Shown: positions 11,235 to 23,200, counted from the first letter of the stretch. The stretch is 64,000 nt of DNA from Anadara kagoshimensis (GCA_021292105.1 CM037870.1:65866515-65930514), one strand, 5' to 3'. Numbers and translations are program-made. The notes: a model not told the origin generated them from the letters alone.

Positions 11235-11640
11235 TTAGACCTTAGTGCTGTAGACTTTACTGATATAACCTTTGTTACAAGATGCTAAGTCGAGGCAATA
11301 ATAGTCATCATCATAAAGGTCATTTGTATAATCGAAATCATTTTCTCCACTTTTACTATAAAATATTCTTATTTGGAGATTGTTTAATAATTGGGCGATT
11401 TCCATTGTATGTAAACTTGATAAAATTTGTTTCATCTTTGATATGTTTGAAGCATCAAAGATTACTGAAGGTATGATATTTTGTTTAGATAAATGATTAC
11501 AGCAAATGCGAACACCAGATGGTAAAAAGATGCCTTGTTTCACGAAAATGTCAGTTCTTGCCTGAATTGGTGCAAGTTTCATGACGGAAACTTTTTCTTT
11601 GAAAATAAAGCAAATGACAATTTACTTGCCGCAGCTCAAA
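11235..11640 (-). pseudogene. N-terminal fragment of ISL2EU-type transposase
   Basis: The minus strand reads a 115-residue ORF from 11,582, with homologous-looking sequence extending upstream to about 11,640 across a stop. The layout is the one I know from ISL2EU/Harbinger-group transposases of cnidarians and molluscs: LP.LS and V.CF at the start, then ARTDIFVKQGIFLPSGVRIC (the usual form is R.D.FI..G.F.P.GSRCC), CCNHL, a short helix MEIAQLLNNL, and an acidic DFDYTNDLYDDDYYCL before the catalytic part. The DDE domain is absent. Family assignment is from pattern memory and should be searched. Confidence 0.55.
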
Positions 11641-12057
11641 ATGGGTAGGTTTCAAGTCTATTCGACCAACCGCAGGTTTATGATATTCAGTCCTGTCCAG
11701 CTAGTGACATTCATCACATATGAAACCTACCCCGACTTTTCGTCTATGGTCTTTCTCCGTGCGACGAATGCGCTTAGAAAAAGTTAATGTTTTTGGCATT
11801 TTGTTAACTAGTACTTGTTCAACGTACACGAAACACACGGGAAATGACAAGTGGCCTTAACCTGGATTGTAATGTCGTTATATATATTGTATGTATAAAA
11901 CAAATATGCGTGCGTGTCTTTCTTTCTATTATGTTATTTGTGGCAGAAATAATTAATATTGCATTTAAACTCTAACACAAAGTAAGATAAAAAGAAATAG
12001 GGCCGCAAAATATACATTTTATTAAGATAAAATAAGTTGAAAAATAAAATTGTAATT

Positions 12058-12108
12058 TTGGGATTCGAACCAACAAGTCCCTACGTATACCCACTACACC
12101 ACGCAGGT
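12058..12108 (-). repeat. tRNA-like fragment inside the transposon
   Basis: The minus strand reads GCGTGGTGTAGTGGGTATAC followed by GGTTCGAATCCC, a plausible A box and B box at tRNA spacing. The 3' acceptor strand does not pair with the 5' end, so this is a tRNA-derived relic (SINE head or tRNA pseudogene) and not a working tRNA. Confidence 0.5.
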
Positions 12109-12559
12109 AATTGTTGGCAACAATGGTTTATTAATATCAAATACGAGTACAGTATGGTATATAAAGAGGTTATATTGGGGTAACTCTCTAAATATTGATT
12201 TTTACAAAATTCAGTATCAGCGCATATCTCTCCATTAACCATACTTTGCATATCTAACAGTAAAATAATGTAGATTTTATATTCAAAATATCTTTAATGG
12301 AGAGACATGCGCTCTATGTGTATTTATTAAAAAACGTGTTGATTTCTACTGACTTATTCCATGTTTGTATAGAGTTATACGGAGACAAACCTAATGAATT
12401 ATATGTGTTAAACATATAATGCAATATTTACTGAGATTTTTACCATATAAACTTTTACATAATGATAGTAGCTTTAGGTTTTTTCACTATCAATATGTAT
12501 TCAACATACTTTTAAATTTAGAATCCTATAGGCGGATAGCTCGGCGTTTTGGGTATCAT

Positions 12560-13995
12560 CCTTTCTTTCTTGCTTTTGATTCTGGACTGGAGTAGAATCC
12601 TTCATAGGCAGTTAAAATCCTAATATACATGTACATGTACATTGTATTAAAAAAACTGGTAAAACACCTTCTATCTTTCTTTACATAGAAAGGGTCCTAT
12701 GGTCCACAGGCAGACCACTCAGTCGGCATCTGAAGTCTTCTGTGGTTGTTGCAGATGGTATATCTGGTGACAACAGGTTCCACTGCCGTGCTGTCCATGG
12801 AAAGGAGAATCTTAAGGTGTCTCAGGATGGTGGTATTTCCCTCAGTTTATGGGCTCCCCTGGTTCCCGAATCCCCTGTTGTGACATAGTTGTTGGAAAGA
12901 CAACTTTATCATGCAGTATCTTATACAACATAATGAGCCTGGCTTTAGATTTTCTAGCCTGCAGGGTTTCCCAGTGGAGCTGCTGCAAGATGTTCGTCAC
13001 AGCCCTAGGGGTGTAGTCGTGGTAGTTGTTGACTACAAATATTGCTGCCCTTCTTTGTACTACCTCTAAGGAATTGATGTGCTGCTGAGTATGAGGATCC
13101 CACACTACCGAAGAGTACTCTAGTGTTGGACGTACTAGTGTAGAGTATGCGGCTGCTTTGGCTGATGGTTTGCATCCCTGCATATTCCGCCGTACGAATC
13201 ACAGGGTTTTACTCGCCTTTGCTGTGATTTGGCTGATGTGTGTATGCCACTTCAGGTCCTGACTTATGGTGACTCCGAGATATTTACTGGATGTCTCACG
13301 TTCCAGTACCTGTTGGCGCAGTCTTTACTGGGTGGCAATAGGTTTCCTTTTACTGGTAATTTGGATAACTGTACATTTGTCTGGGTTGAAGGACAACTGC
13401 CAGGTTCTCTCCCAGTTTTCTAGTGCGTCTAGGCCTTGTTGTAGTGTCAGTGTCGTGGCTTGATTTTATGTATCGGTACAGTAGCGAGTCATCCAAATAG
13501 TCGAATATGTGATCTAGTACATTCAGGCATGTCATTAATGAATGTAAGGAACAAGAGAGGACCGAGAAATGTGCCTTGAGAAAATCCAGAGTATACATCT
13601 ATTGTCGGTGATGTACCTTCAACGATGACCTGTTGAGTTCTTGAACGGAGGAAATTCTCTATCCATAGGTTGGTATTGCCTCTTACTCTGTAGTAATTCA
13701 ATTTCTCAAAAAGTATTCTGTGTGGTACTTTATCAAATGCTTTGGAGAAGTCGAGTAGTATGTTTATTTGTTGTCCCATTGATACACTCTTGGCTAGCTC
13801 CTGGATGGTGATAATGAGCTGTGTCTCACCAGACCTCGTGCTGTTTGTCGGATAGTATTCCAGATTGGTCGTAGTGGTCCATGATGTTGCTGTGGAGAAT
13901 GTGCTCTAGGAGTTTGCAGCAGATGGAGGTCAGAGATACTGGTCTGTAATTTAATGCTTTATGTCTGAGCGTCCCCTTTCTTGAAAATTGGTACG
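12560..13995 (-). mobile_element. LINE relic A, ORF2 RT domain, copy 2
   Basis: This is the duplicate of the 7,200-8,640 relic. It keeps FSKAFDKVPHRILFEKLNYY, FSQGTFLGPLLFLTFINDMP, YLDDSLLYRYIKS and a C-terminal RPTLEYSSVVWDP segment in separate frames. Some positions are less damaged than in copy 1 (SQGT here, VPQCT there) and others more (the HGFRS block is disrupted), so the copies have decayed independently since duplication. Confidence 0.85.
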
Positions 13996-14779
13996 ATGGT
14001 ATTAATAATATGAACTGTTAATGTCCTGTCATGAAAATTTCATAGAAAACTACTTTTAATATATCATTCGAGGAGGGATCATTGCCAAAGGCATGGAAGT
14101 CAGCTAATGTCAAATTAATTCGCAAAGCTGGAAAAAATTATAATATAGCATTTCAACTAGCTATTACCTATCATATGAGCGTATTTATCAGGCCCATTGG
14201 GCCTCTTGTTTGACTTGTGTGCTTATTTTGAAACTAAAGCATTTCAACTAGCTACTGTTATCAGGTGAGCGTATGAGGCCCGTTGGGAAATATTTCAATG
14301 CAGATTTTACTTGTTGAAATACATTTTCCCATATCAACAAAAGATCAAAGGAATTTGCAATTTAAGCCTTCAGTTGCTATAGCATGACTATACCTAAAAA
14401 TTTTGAGATGGAGGTTTCAGTTTTGATGTTTTCTTTCAATGCCTTTGGTAATGGAATCGGGGCCAATGGTATAGGTCCTGACCTAGTTTTTATCTTTGTG
14501 CTTTTGTTACTATTTTTGTCATTTATAAATGTATTTTGAAGCAGGTTTAAATTGATGTAATGTTTTCCTATTTCATGACTTAGATGTTGACCTTTTTGGT
14601 ATTGAAGAACTATTTGGTATTGCATTACTTATTTCTCACTGAATAAGATGTTTTGATGAAAGATATTTCGCTACTGCAATAAAGTAAATTTTATTCTGGA
14701 ACTAAAGCCTTTATTTATCAGGTCAGCGTATCAGGTTTTCAGTTTCGACGTTTTCTTGAAATGCCTTCAAAATGGGGTC

Positions 14780-15530
14780 AAATTGCAATGCCCTTGAAAT
14801 AGGATCAAATGAAAATTGAAATGCCCTATAAAATGGGCTAGGTCAATGGACCAACATTATGGTAGCAAATTAAAATACCCTTCATAATGGGATCGAGGGT
14901 CGAGATCAAAGATCAACGTCATGACATTATTTTGGTATCTTTGCACTTGTTAACATTATAAAAAGGAAAATAAATTGTTGAAAACCTCAACCGTAAATTG
15001 TCGAATTTTCAAAAACCTCGTATTTCGTTAACAAACTCTGTGGGAACGAATTATAATTAGAGGAAACGAAGTGTAATCCGTGGGAACGAATAACACACAC
15101 ACACTTGGCAAACTAGTTTGAGGGGGATATATATTTGTTGAAAGACTATTTTTATATACTACATAGAATGTTATTTAAATGGCATAATTGATAAAAGTTT
15201 TAATTTTAGTTTTTAGTGAACAGTGAATGATAAAAAAATATAAAAAATTGGGAAAAATTCTATTTCTTCAAATATGGACTTAATAAATAGAAAATACTGG
15301 AAACGACTTTAAACACTTAGTTCCAAGTGATTATTAAGCACTTTCTGAGTAAAATATGTCATTTTATCTGTTAAAATTTCTTCTGTATTGAAAATACTAA
15401 AATATTTAGAAATACGGTAAAATTGGATTTTTGGTTAGTGTATTTAACGATTATTTATTTTTCGTATAACGTTCATTTCCTACTGCAAAAAGATGTTTTA
15501 TAGTATTATTTGACTTAGAAAAAACATTTT
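14780..15530. other. AT-rich interval, no gene seen
   Basis: No ORF or repeat with clear edges is visible. A short motif resembling GGGAACGAAT is repeated three times between about 15,040 and 15,090, next to a short (AC)n. The rest is A/T-rich. Confidence 0.5.
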
Positions 15531-17111
15531 TAGCTCACCTGAGCCAAAGGCTCAGATGAGCTATTGCAATCTATCACCGTCCGTCGTCCGTCGCGTCGTG
15601 TATAAACTTTACATTTTACTCTTCTCCTCCAAATCTACTGGGCCATATTTGATGAAACTTAGTGATTATCATGCCTAGGTAACAGCCTTTCAAAATTGTG
15701 TTCGGGGTTTGGCCACGCCCAACAAGATGGCCGCTGTTACTAAAAATAGCAAAAAGACAAAAAAATCTTCTTCTCTGAAACCAAAAGGTGCAGGCAAATT
15801 TTGATTGGATATTTGGATTCAGCATACCTGGGAACATTAAAATTGTTTTATTCATGAAAATTGAACGAAAAATAGGTTACGCGTTTTTTGCGTAAAGTTA
15901 CGTAATTTTTAAAATGAGACATTTATTGTTATAACTTCATAACGGCTGAAGATAATTGTACGGAGTTTTCACTGTTGATCTTGTCTTGCAATTTTCTTCC
16001 AATTGATGTCAAGGTCGAAGGTCAAGGTCAAGGTCATGTCCCAGTTTTTGACCTTTGATAAAAAATGCTATTTTTTTAACATTTCTTGTGATAATGGCAT
16101 AGGCATAATTTTCAGTTATTTGTAGGTATTGACATGACGATCATTTTGATACATAGATCAAGGTCATGGGTTCAAAGGTCAAGGTCACAGATGTCCAAGA
16201 ATACCAAAATAGTTAATTATCTGCAAAACTATGAATTTTTTGTATAGGCATGTATATCAGAATATTGTAGGTAATGGCACAATGGTCATTTTGATATATG
16301 AATAAAGGTCATGGGTTCAAAGGTCAAGGTCACAGATGTAAACAAGTACTGAAATGGTTAATTATCTCAAAAACTATAAACTTTTTGTATAGGCATGTAT
16401 ATTGGAATATTGTAGGTATTGGCCTAACGATCATTTTGATATATGAATGAAGGTCATAGGTTCAAAGGTCAAGGTCAAAGACACGAACAAATACTTAAAT
16501 GGTTAATTATCTCAAAAACTATAAACTTTTTGTATAGGCATGTATATTGGAATATTGTAGGTATTGGCCTAATGATCATTTTGATATATGAATGAAGGCC
16601 ATAGGTTCAAAGGTCAAGGTCATAAAAATGAACGAATACTTAAAGGTATAATTATCTCAAAAACTATAAACTTTTTGTATAGGCATGTATATTGGAATAT
16701 TGTAGGTATTGGCCTAACGATCATTTTCATATATGAATAAAGGTCATAGGTTCAAAGGTCAAGGTCATAGCTGCGAACGAATATTTAAATGGTTAATTAT
16801 CTCAAAAACTATAAACTTTTTGTATTGGCATGTATATTGGAATATTGTAGGTATTGGCCTAATGCACATTTTAATTTACAGATGTTTTAGCTTTTTATAA
16901 ATAATATATTGTAGCTAGACTTTAAATATGTTATATATAGCATACTTATATAATAATTATTATAATTAATTTGCAAAAATACTTGCATATTATTGGCCCT
17001 TACTGCTAAAAATTTTAATATTCTCTTTTATTAATGTCATTGACCATTGAACCTCTGCATAAGATATGTACTCTTCCTCAGGTGAGCGTTAAGGCCCATG
17101 GGCCTCTTGTT
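15531..17111 (+). mobile_element. Helentron-like non-autonomous element H1 with 145-bp tandem core
   Basis: The left end carries a hairpin, TAGCTCACCTGAGCC AAA GGCTCAGATGAGCTA. The right end repeats GGTGAGC in inverted sense and finishes with the palindrome AGGCCCATGGGCCT followed by CTTGTT. Between them lies a tandem array of about five units with a 145-bp period (TGTATAGGCATG at 16,241, 16,386, 16,531, 16,676 and 16,821). Each unit holds a TTCAAAGGTCAAGGTCA-type motif. Subterminal inverted repeats, a 3'-terminal hairpin, no protein and a satellite core fit the HINE/pearl-type relatives of Helentrons described in bivalves; that class is my inference. Confidence 0.7.
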
Positions 17112-18082
17112 ACTTATGTTGTGGAACATATGCTTTGTTCTCATTGTTTAAAATGAACATCCGTTTTTGTGTCTGGAATAAGGGAGATAACAGTGTCTTT
17201 TGCAATTTTATTGTGTCCAAGTTACATCGATTAGATCTAGTGGTATGTCACATGTAACCAACTATTAAACAAATCATTGACAAAGCATGTCAAAAATTGT
17301 TATAACAAACAAATCTGTGCCTAGCTATGAACCACTTTTATGGGGTGTCCAAACTTTCTAGATGGACCTGTATAGTATGTCTGTCCCTGTAAAATCGTGT
17401 CTGGGCCATATCTCATAGCTGCATTGGACAACTGCCATAAAACTTTACATGAATAATCACCATAGTTCAAAGGTGTGTCATGACCTTAAACCAAGTTCAT
17501 ATCAGAAAGGTCAAGGTTGCTGGAAAACATTAAATTGGGGGTATTTGGCTCTCAACAGACAGTTCTAGTTCATTTTATATTTATTATAATTGTAAGTCCC
17601 TTGTATGTCTGTGTTTACAGATTTTACTTTGTTTTATACACATGATTTTTATTTTTTTTTCATTATAGCTTTTATGTACAGTAATATTGTAATAAGTTTT
17701 ATCTTATCTTGCATCTTGTTTGCTTTTTTTCTTTTATTAGTTGTTTACACTGGCTGTTTCCAAGTACAGTTAATTATATATTTACAAAATGTATAATGCA
17801 TGTATTGTAATTGTAATAATTTACATATTGTTTAAATTATTTTTTGTAAAATAAAGTTCACAGATATTGATCTGATCATTAAATTTCTTTTTAATTGTGT
17901 ACTTATTAAGATTTCAAGTAAAATGCACTTATTGTGAATGATGAAAGCAACAACTGCAACATTGAATTTGTTTTGAAAGAAATGGAAATGATCAAAATTG
18001 AGAAAGACTCATTAAATTCTGATGCCCTTTGACATTTATTGCTGTGTTGTAGTGTGTTAGTTACAAGACTCTTGTTGAGATT
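17112..18082. other. Intergenic sequence, no gene supported
   Basis: No coding signal is seen. A 63-codon hydrophobic ORF at 17,605-17,796 is a by-product of T-rich sequence. Phrases such as CCATAAAACTTTACATGAAT and AAGGTCAAGGT near 17,430-17,520 resemble decayed satellite-core text of the Helentron-like family. Confidence 0.45.
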
Positions 18083-18317
18083 TAGGCAAACCACTTTGAC
18101 CTGCCCACTTGACCTTTAATTCAAATGTTTATAATGGAGTGATGCATTTATGTATAGAGAACACAAGTAAATAATGGGAATTATTATTTTCAAAGAGAAA
18201 ATACCTGTATAGTATTTGTATTAACTGAATATTCTAACACTACCAATATTTTGGTATAAATGTTCCTAATCAATGCTAATAAAAGGTCAATGTACAGGTC
18301 AATGTTGTTTGCATATA
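18083..18317. mobile_element. 235-bp MITE, copy 1
   Basis: The left end TAGGCAAACCACTTTGACCT and right end AGGTCAATGTTGTTTGCATA are inverted repeats. The same ends and spacing recur at 27,287-27,530, 29,091-29,326 and 31,922-32,154. No ORF is present. This is the most diverged of the four copies. Confidence 0.75.
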
Positions 18318-18384
18318 CCTTCAAATATGTCTCTAAACAAAGCTGTTTTATGCTCATTGCATAGCATAGATTGAATGTGATTTT

Positions 18385-18500
18385 CCATCCCAGTCAAGAA
18401 TATTTCACTCATATCGAGACATCACCAGCTATATATAATCTTGGACCCTGCTAGGGTTCGAACCCACATATGGGCAAGCACTCTGAGGTCTAAGTATTGA
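18385..18500 (-). repeat. Family A SINE, internally deleted
   Basis: The tail segment (CAGTCAAGAATATTTCACTC) is joined directly to a head fragment with AGGGTTCGAACCCACATATG; roughly 200 bp of body is missing. It is followed by a GGTCAAGGTCACAGG stretch and, to 19,500, by unassigned AT-rich DNA with one (A)n run and a G-rich patch near 18,825-18,860. Confidence 0.6.
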
Positions 18501-19507
18501 AGGTCAAGGTCACAGGTTGAGTTCAAAGACATTATGTAGAAAATGCAAGAACTGTATTAAATGTGGGACAAGTTCAACACAAATTGAAAAAAAAAAAAAA
18601 TCAAATTGCGTCAAGTTTTAGTGAGCTCAACACAGTTTGAAGGGGAAAAAAACTAAGCGCGTTAACGAGGTACATTTAAAATTGATTTTACTTTGTTCAA
18701 CGCATATTTTCATTTGTGATTGAACCATCTTCAACAGCAAAAATAAGTTCTAACCAGCATAACTTATAGCAGGGTCAGCCTTTCAGAATGTAAAAACCAC
18801 TTTAAAAATGTTTCGCAGCCTAGGGTGCCGGGGTGAGGAGGAGGGGGTTACCAGGAGGGGCATTTTGGGAAAACACCTATCTTTTAGGTATGTAGCACCT
18901 AAACTGTATATATATCCTGACATGCAAAGTCATGTGTGCCTGAGTCTGTCCGTCTGTAAACTTTAATATTTTCCTCGAAACCACTGGGCCAATTTGAACC
19001 ATGTTTAGTGTGGAAGGTCCTTAGTTAGTAAAGATTTGAAACATAGAATACTAGTATTTTTGGTCCTTGAACATATAAATCCACACAAATAATACCAATG
19101 TGTAGTCCTTTCTCTTGAAACCAAATAACTTGCAAATATGTGTAAGAAATGAAGCACAGACCTCCAGACAGACCTGGAAGTGAGATCAGGTACTCCGGAA
19201 TTGTGAGCATCTCCTGCTCCCATGGGACACCCGCCACGCATTCATTATGGTAGTAGTTGCATGTTCAAGAGAGGAATCACAAATATTTAGTTGGTGTTAA
19301 AGATGTCTGAAAATTGTGGAACTGGACAAATGCCAGTAACCAAAAGCCTAAAGAAACCCTAACAAAATAGACAATACAACAGAACCTTAAGGCCCGTTGA
19401 AAATGAAAAAATAAAATGAAATAGTTGTTTAGATTTTAGTGTGTTGTAATTTTGCCATTTTTTCATTTTCAGAAAAAAAAGAAAGACGACCCCCAGCATC
19501 TGCTATT

Positions 19508-20226
19508 TTATAGTGTCTGCATTTTAGAAAAAAACTCTGACACAAATTCTTGGGACTTTCTGTTTCTCTCTGCGATCAGCTCGTGATATAAAAACAAACA
19601 TTCATTCTTTGGTTTGTGTTTAAGTGGTTCCAAAGGTCTTGTCACCTTATCGACATAAATTGAATACACATTATTAACAACATCTTTAAACTTTGATGAT
19701 GGGATATCTTCAAACACAAAGTCAGGTGCAAGTTTCTCAAACTTCTCAAAATTAAGAAACAACCACACTTGTAATAAAGTTGTGGTATCTAGTTCTACAT
19801 CACCATCTTCTGTATTCTCCCAGATTGGTAATTTTTCACTTAGAAGAAGGATATCTGAAGAAAAATTGTACAGAATGATTCTTATATATCCGTCTGTAGC
19901 CAAAAATGATGGCAAATACTTGTCATGCAGAGATTTATCTCGCTTCACTTCACAAAAAGCATTGACAATACCCTGTGCTAAAGCCTGTGATTTCAACTTC
20001 TTATATTTTGACTTCTGAAGTTTGTCCTCCACTACGCTTGTCCAGCTATCATCTTCACTTTCACTGTTACTTGTTTTTCTCTGTTTACTTGGTGATAATC
20101 CACAAGCAAGATCAATTATATTATCAGAGTCTTCTTGATCACTGTCATCATAATTTTCTGCAGAAACTTTGACCACACTTTTATGTATAACTATGTCTGC
20201 TATACCATGCCACACTTCTCTATGTC
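19508..20226 (-). CDS. Orphan gene, exon 3 (stop codon)
   Basis: This is the largest exon, entered in phase 1 after TTCTATTTTAAG and ending in TAA at 19,510-19,508. It encodes GHREVWHGIADIVIHK, the acidic/serine patch, LQKSKYKKLKSQALAQ and a final FVSEFFSKMQTL. The apparent start GTG at 20,215 is an internal valine codon and not an initiation site. Confidence 0.8.
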
Positions 20227-23200
20227 CTTAAAATAGAATAAAAAAATAAGTAAACTAAGAAGATGTTCTGTAATCTCCCCCCCTGTTAGACTAAGGGCAG
20301 TACTAGTGATCTCCCCACTGTTAGACTAAGAAGAGTACTAGTGATCTCCCCACTGTTAGACTAAGGAGAGTACTAGTGATCTCCCCACTGTTAGACTAAG
20401 AAGAGTACTAGTGATCTCCCCACTGTTAGACTAAGGAGAGTACTAGTGATCTCCCCACTGTTAGACTAAGAAGAGTACTAGTGATCTCCCCACTGTTAGA
20501 CTAAGGAGAGTACTAGTGATCTCCCCACTGTTAGACTAAGGAGAGTACTAGTGATCTCCCCACTGTTAGACTAAGAAGAGTACTAGTGATCTCCCCACTG
20601 TTAGACTAAGAAGAGTACTAGTGATCTCCCCACTGTTAGACTAAGGAGAGTACTAGTGATCTCCCCACTGTTAGACTAAGGAGAGTATAGTGATCTCCCC
20701 ACTGTTAGACTAAGGAGAGTATTAGTGATCTCCCCACTGTTAGACTAAGAAGAGTACTAGTGATCTCCCCACTGTTAGACTAAGGAGAGTACTAGTGATC
20801 TCCCCACTGTTAGACTAAGGAGAGTATTAGTGATCTCCCCACTGTTAGACTAAGGAGAGTATTAGTGATCTCCCCACTGTTAGACTAAGGAGAGTACTAG
20901 TGATCTCCCCACTGTTAGACTAAGGAGAGTACTAGTGATCTCCCCACTGTTAGACTAAGGAGAGTACCAGTGATCTCCCCACTGTTAGACTAAGGAGAGT
21001 ACTAGTGATCTCCCCACTGTTAGACTAAGGAGAGTACTAGTGATCTCCCCACTGTTAGACTAAGGAGAGTACTAGTGATCTCCCCACTACTAGACCAAGG
21101 AAAGAAATGAATGGATAAGAAAGTAATGACTTCTACATGCACCTATATGTCAGATAGTTTGTCAACATTTGGGAAAGAAAAAGAAAACCTTGCAAGTGGT
21201 GAAATTGGCGCACAACTGTATTCATTCGAACCAGAAACAGATGAATCTGATGAACAAACTGAGTTGAGACCCAAGCGACTCTGGAATTCTGAATGGTAGC
21301 CTAGGCATAACAAAATATACATGACAAGTATATGTGATTATCTCTTGTTGACATTTTAAAATAAATCTAATATAAAATTAGGCTTAACTGGCTACTGGCT
21401 GCACATCATGCAATATTTTCAAACGTTGAACCATGGGACCAGCTTTAAATACATGACAGGCAAATGTCATGTTTACTTCTTCAGGTCACTGAGACACTGA
21501 ATGTGGGTCAAGGTCAACCAGCTTTGCTAGTTTGTAGAGCTCATGTCTTGATGCTATATATATAGTTAATTAATTTCCTAGGCCTTTTGTTTCATGACCA
21601 GATGATATTTAAAGGATTTAATACATCAGATCAGTGCGACCTTGAATTTGGGGCAACATCAACCAGCTTCGCAAACTTGGTAGATCTGCATGCCCTGATA
21701 CTATATATGAAGTTTTACTGTCTCAGGGTAACAAAGGTTCATGAAAAAAAGGTGTTTAAAGTTATTACTACTTTTGGTCACGTTCACCATGAATGTAAGT
21801 CAGGTTCAACCTATTTGGCAAACTTGGTAGAACTTTATATGCTGATGCTATATATCAGTTTCATCTGCCCCATAAGTTACAGAAAAAAGATTTTCAAAGA
21901 AGCAGCTAAATTTAGCATCAAATTTGCACATTTCGCTAATTATGATTGAATAAAAAACTACAGAAAAACCTGTTAAATATATCTAATGAGTAGACATCTA
22001 TTTTTTATATATCAAATTTGAACTAAATCCATCCATACATAAACATGTAATTGCCATTTATCTGTTTTTTCTATTTATAGTAACAGTAGCCATCTTGGAT
22101 GCTGGATCAGGCAGCCATGAACAAACTTTAATTTACTCCACCTAGGGACCTGCCAAACCAAATTTGGTTTCATTTCGTCCAGTAGATTTTAAATTAATTG
22201 GCTAAATTTAGCATCTAATTTACATATTCTGCTAAATATGTGTGAAATATGTGCGTCCGTCTAATTGATTTGCACTGAATCAATAACGTTATTGGTGATG
22301 TAGTACACAACTACGTCACATAGCATACGTCTTACACAGTAAACACTTCTTGCATGTTCAATTTTGTGGTCAAAATGCCAAAATATAATCCAAGAATTGA
22401 ATGCAAAACCCTCAAAAATAAATTCCAGAAGTAAAAAAAAAATTAATGAAAATATAACAATTGAACATTTTTGAAATGGTGTTCATAGTCAATATGAATG
22501 CTAAACCTTTGCATGACAAACCAATCATAATGCGCAACCGCACATTATTTAGTTTGTTATGCAAAGGTTTGGCATTCATATTGACTATGAACGCCATTTT
22601 AAAACAGTTCAATTGTTAAATAAACAATTTTTTCATTTAAACTTACCAAAAGATGTGTCACCAAAACTAACTTTTTCATGGCACAGTTCACAGGTAGCAA
22701 AACTGTCTCTATCAATAAAATAATGACCGTGAGGAATCAGTGGTTGAAAATAATGAATGGCTAGAACAGTTTTGACTTTTGCTTCACTAGGTTTATCCTT
22801 AAGTAATGATTTCAGACATCTTAAATGCTTATCTGAAAGAAAAATATATAAATGTGTTGTTTAGATACATATGGCTGTGTATGACAAGTGGCACTTCATA
22901 TCCTGACTTACCTAATGGCATCAGACAAGTCTTATTGATCCGAGAGCGGGAGGCAATGGGTTCAAACCCTGGATGCATCATGCATAAGACTTTAAAATTT
23001 GAGATACTGCTTCCTTGTCTGGCGCTCGCTGCATTAAAAGTACAGATTATTGACTGGTTCACCCAGTGTCAGGATAATGTGTCTGGGGAGTGGCATGCTT
23101 GTCTCTGGCATACTGACTTGGTAGCAAGCACCTTAGTCGCCCTGAGTGTGCCCTAGTGCAAGGCAGACCATAAAACATATGCGCACATCTCACACATACA

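Larger units (their letters stand above)
10682..12559. mobile_element. ISL2EU/Harbinger-like DNA transposon remnant with 38-bp TIRs
   Basis: Inverted ends at 10,682-10,719 and 12,523-12,559 read ATGAT[TA]CCCAAAACGCC... inwards and match at nearly every base. The duplicated unit 1 gives the empty site. Inside, the minus strand encodes a transposase-like N-terminal segment (next entry). No clear target duplication is visible at the outer edges. The remainder (10,720-11,230 and 11,790-12,520) has no ORF. It includes an inverted repeat with 20-bp arms (CGCATATCTCTCCATTAA near 12,224; complement near 12,297-12,314). Confidence 0.75.
10239..14780 (+). repeat. Large direct duplication, unit 2 with a 1.88 kb insertion
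   Basis: This is the second copy of the 6,738-9,437 block. Colinearity breaks at 10,680 after TTTTGATAAA and resumes at about 12,561 with TTTCTTTCTTGC, exactly where unit 1 runs without interruption. That shows a clean later insertion of the TIR element at 10,682-12,559. The LINE B pieces are 10,239-10,680 and about 14,045-14,150, and LINE A lies at 12,560-13,995. Confidence 0.85.

Noticed and set aside
11235-11582. 115-codon ORF as a host gene
   Set aside because: It lies inside a TIR-bounded insertion absent from the duplicate unit, and its homologous-looking sequence continues upstream across a stop.
17605-17796. Small hydrophobic, membrane-like ORF
   Set aside because: T-rich sequence always gives Phe/Leu/Ile runs; there is no start context or conserved neighbour.
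19005-19241. Overlapping minus-strand ORFs of 70-78 codons
   Set aside because: Two frames overlap on the same strand and share text with a dispersed short repeat (also near 1,030); coding evidence is lacking.
20215-20215. GTG start for the 235-codon ORF
   Set aside because: The frame continues upstream to a splice acceptor at 20,227-20,228 that joins exon 2 in phase; GTG is an internal valine.
20270-21090. CRISPR-like regular repeats
   Set aside because: Units are directly adjacent with no spacers, the setting is eukaryotic, and the array is a minisatellite.
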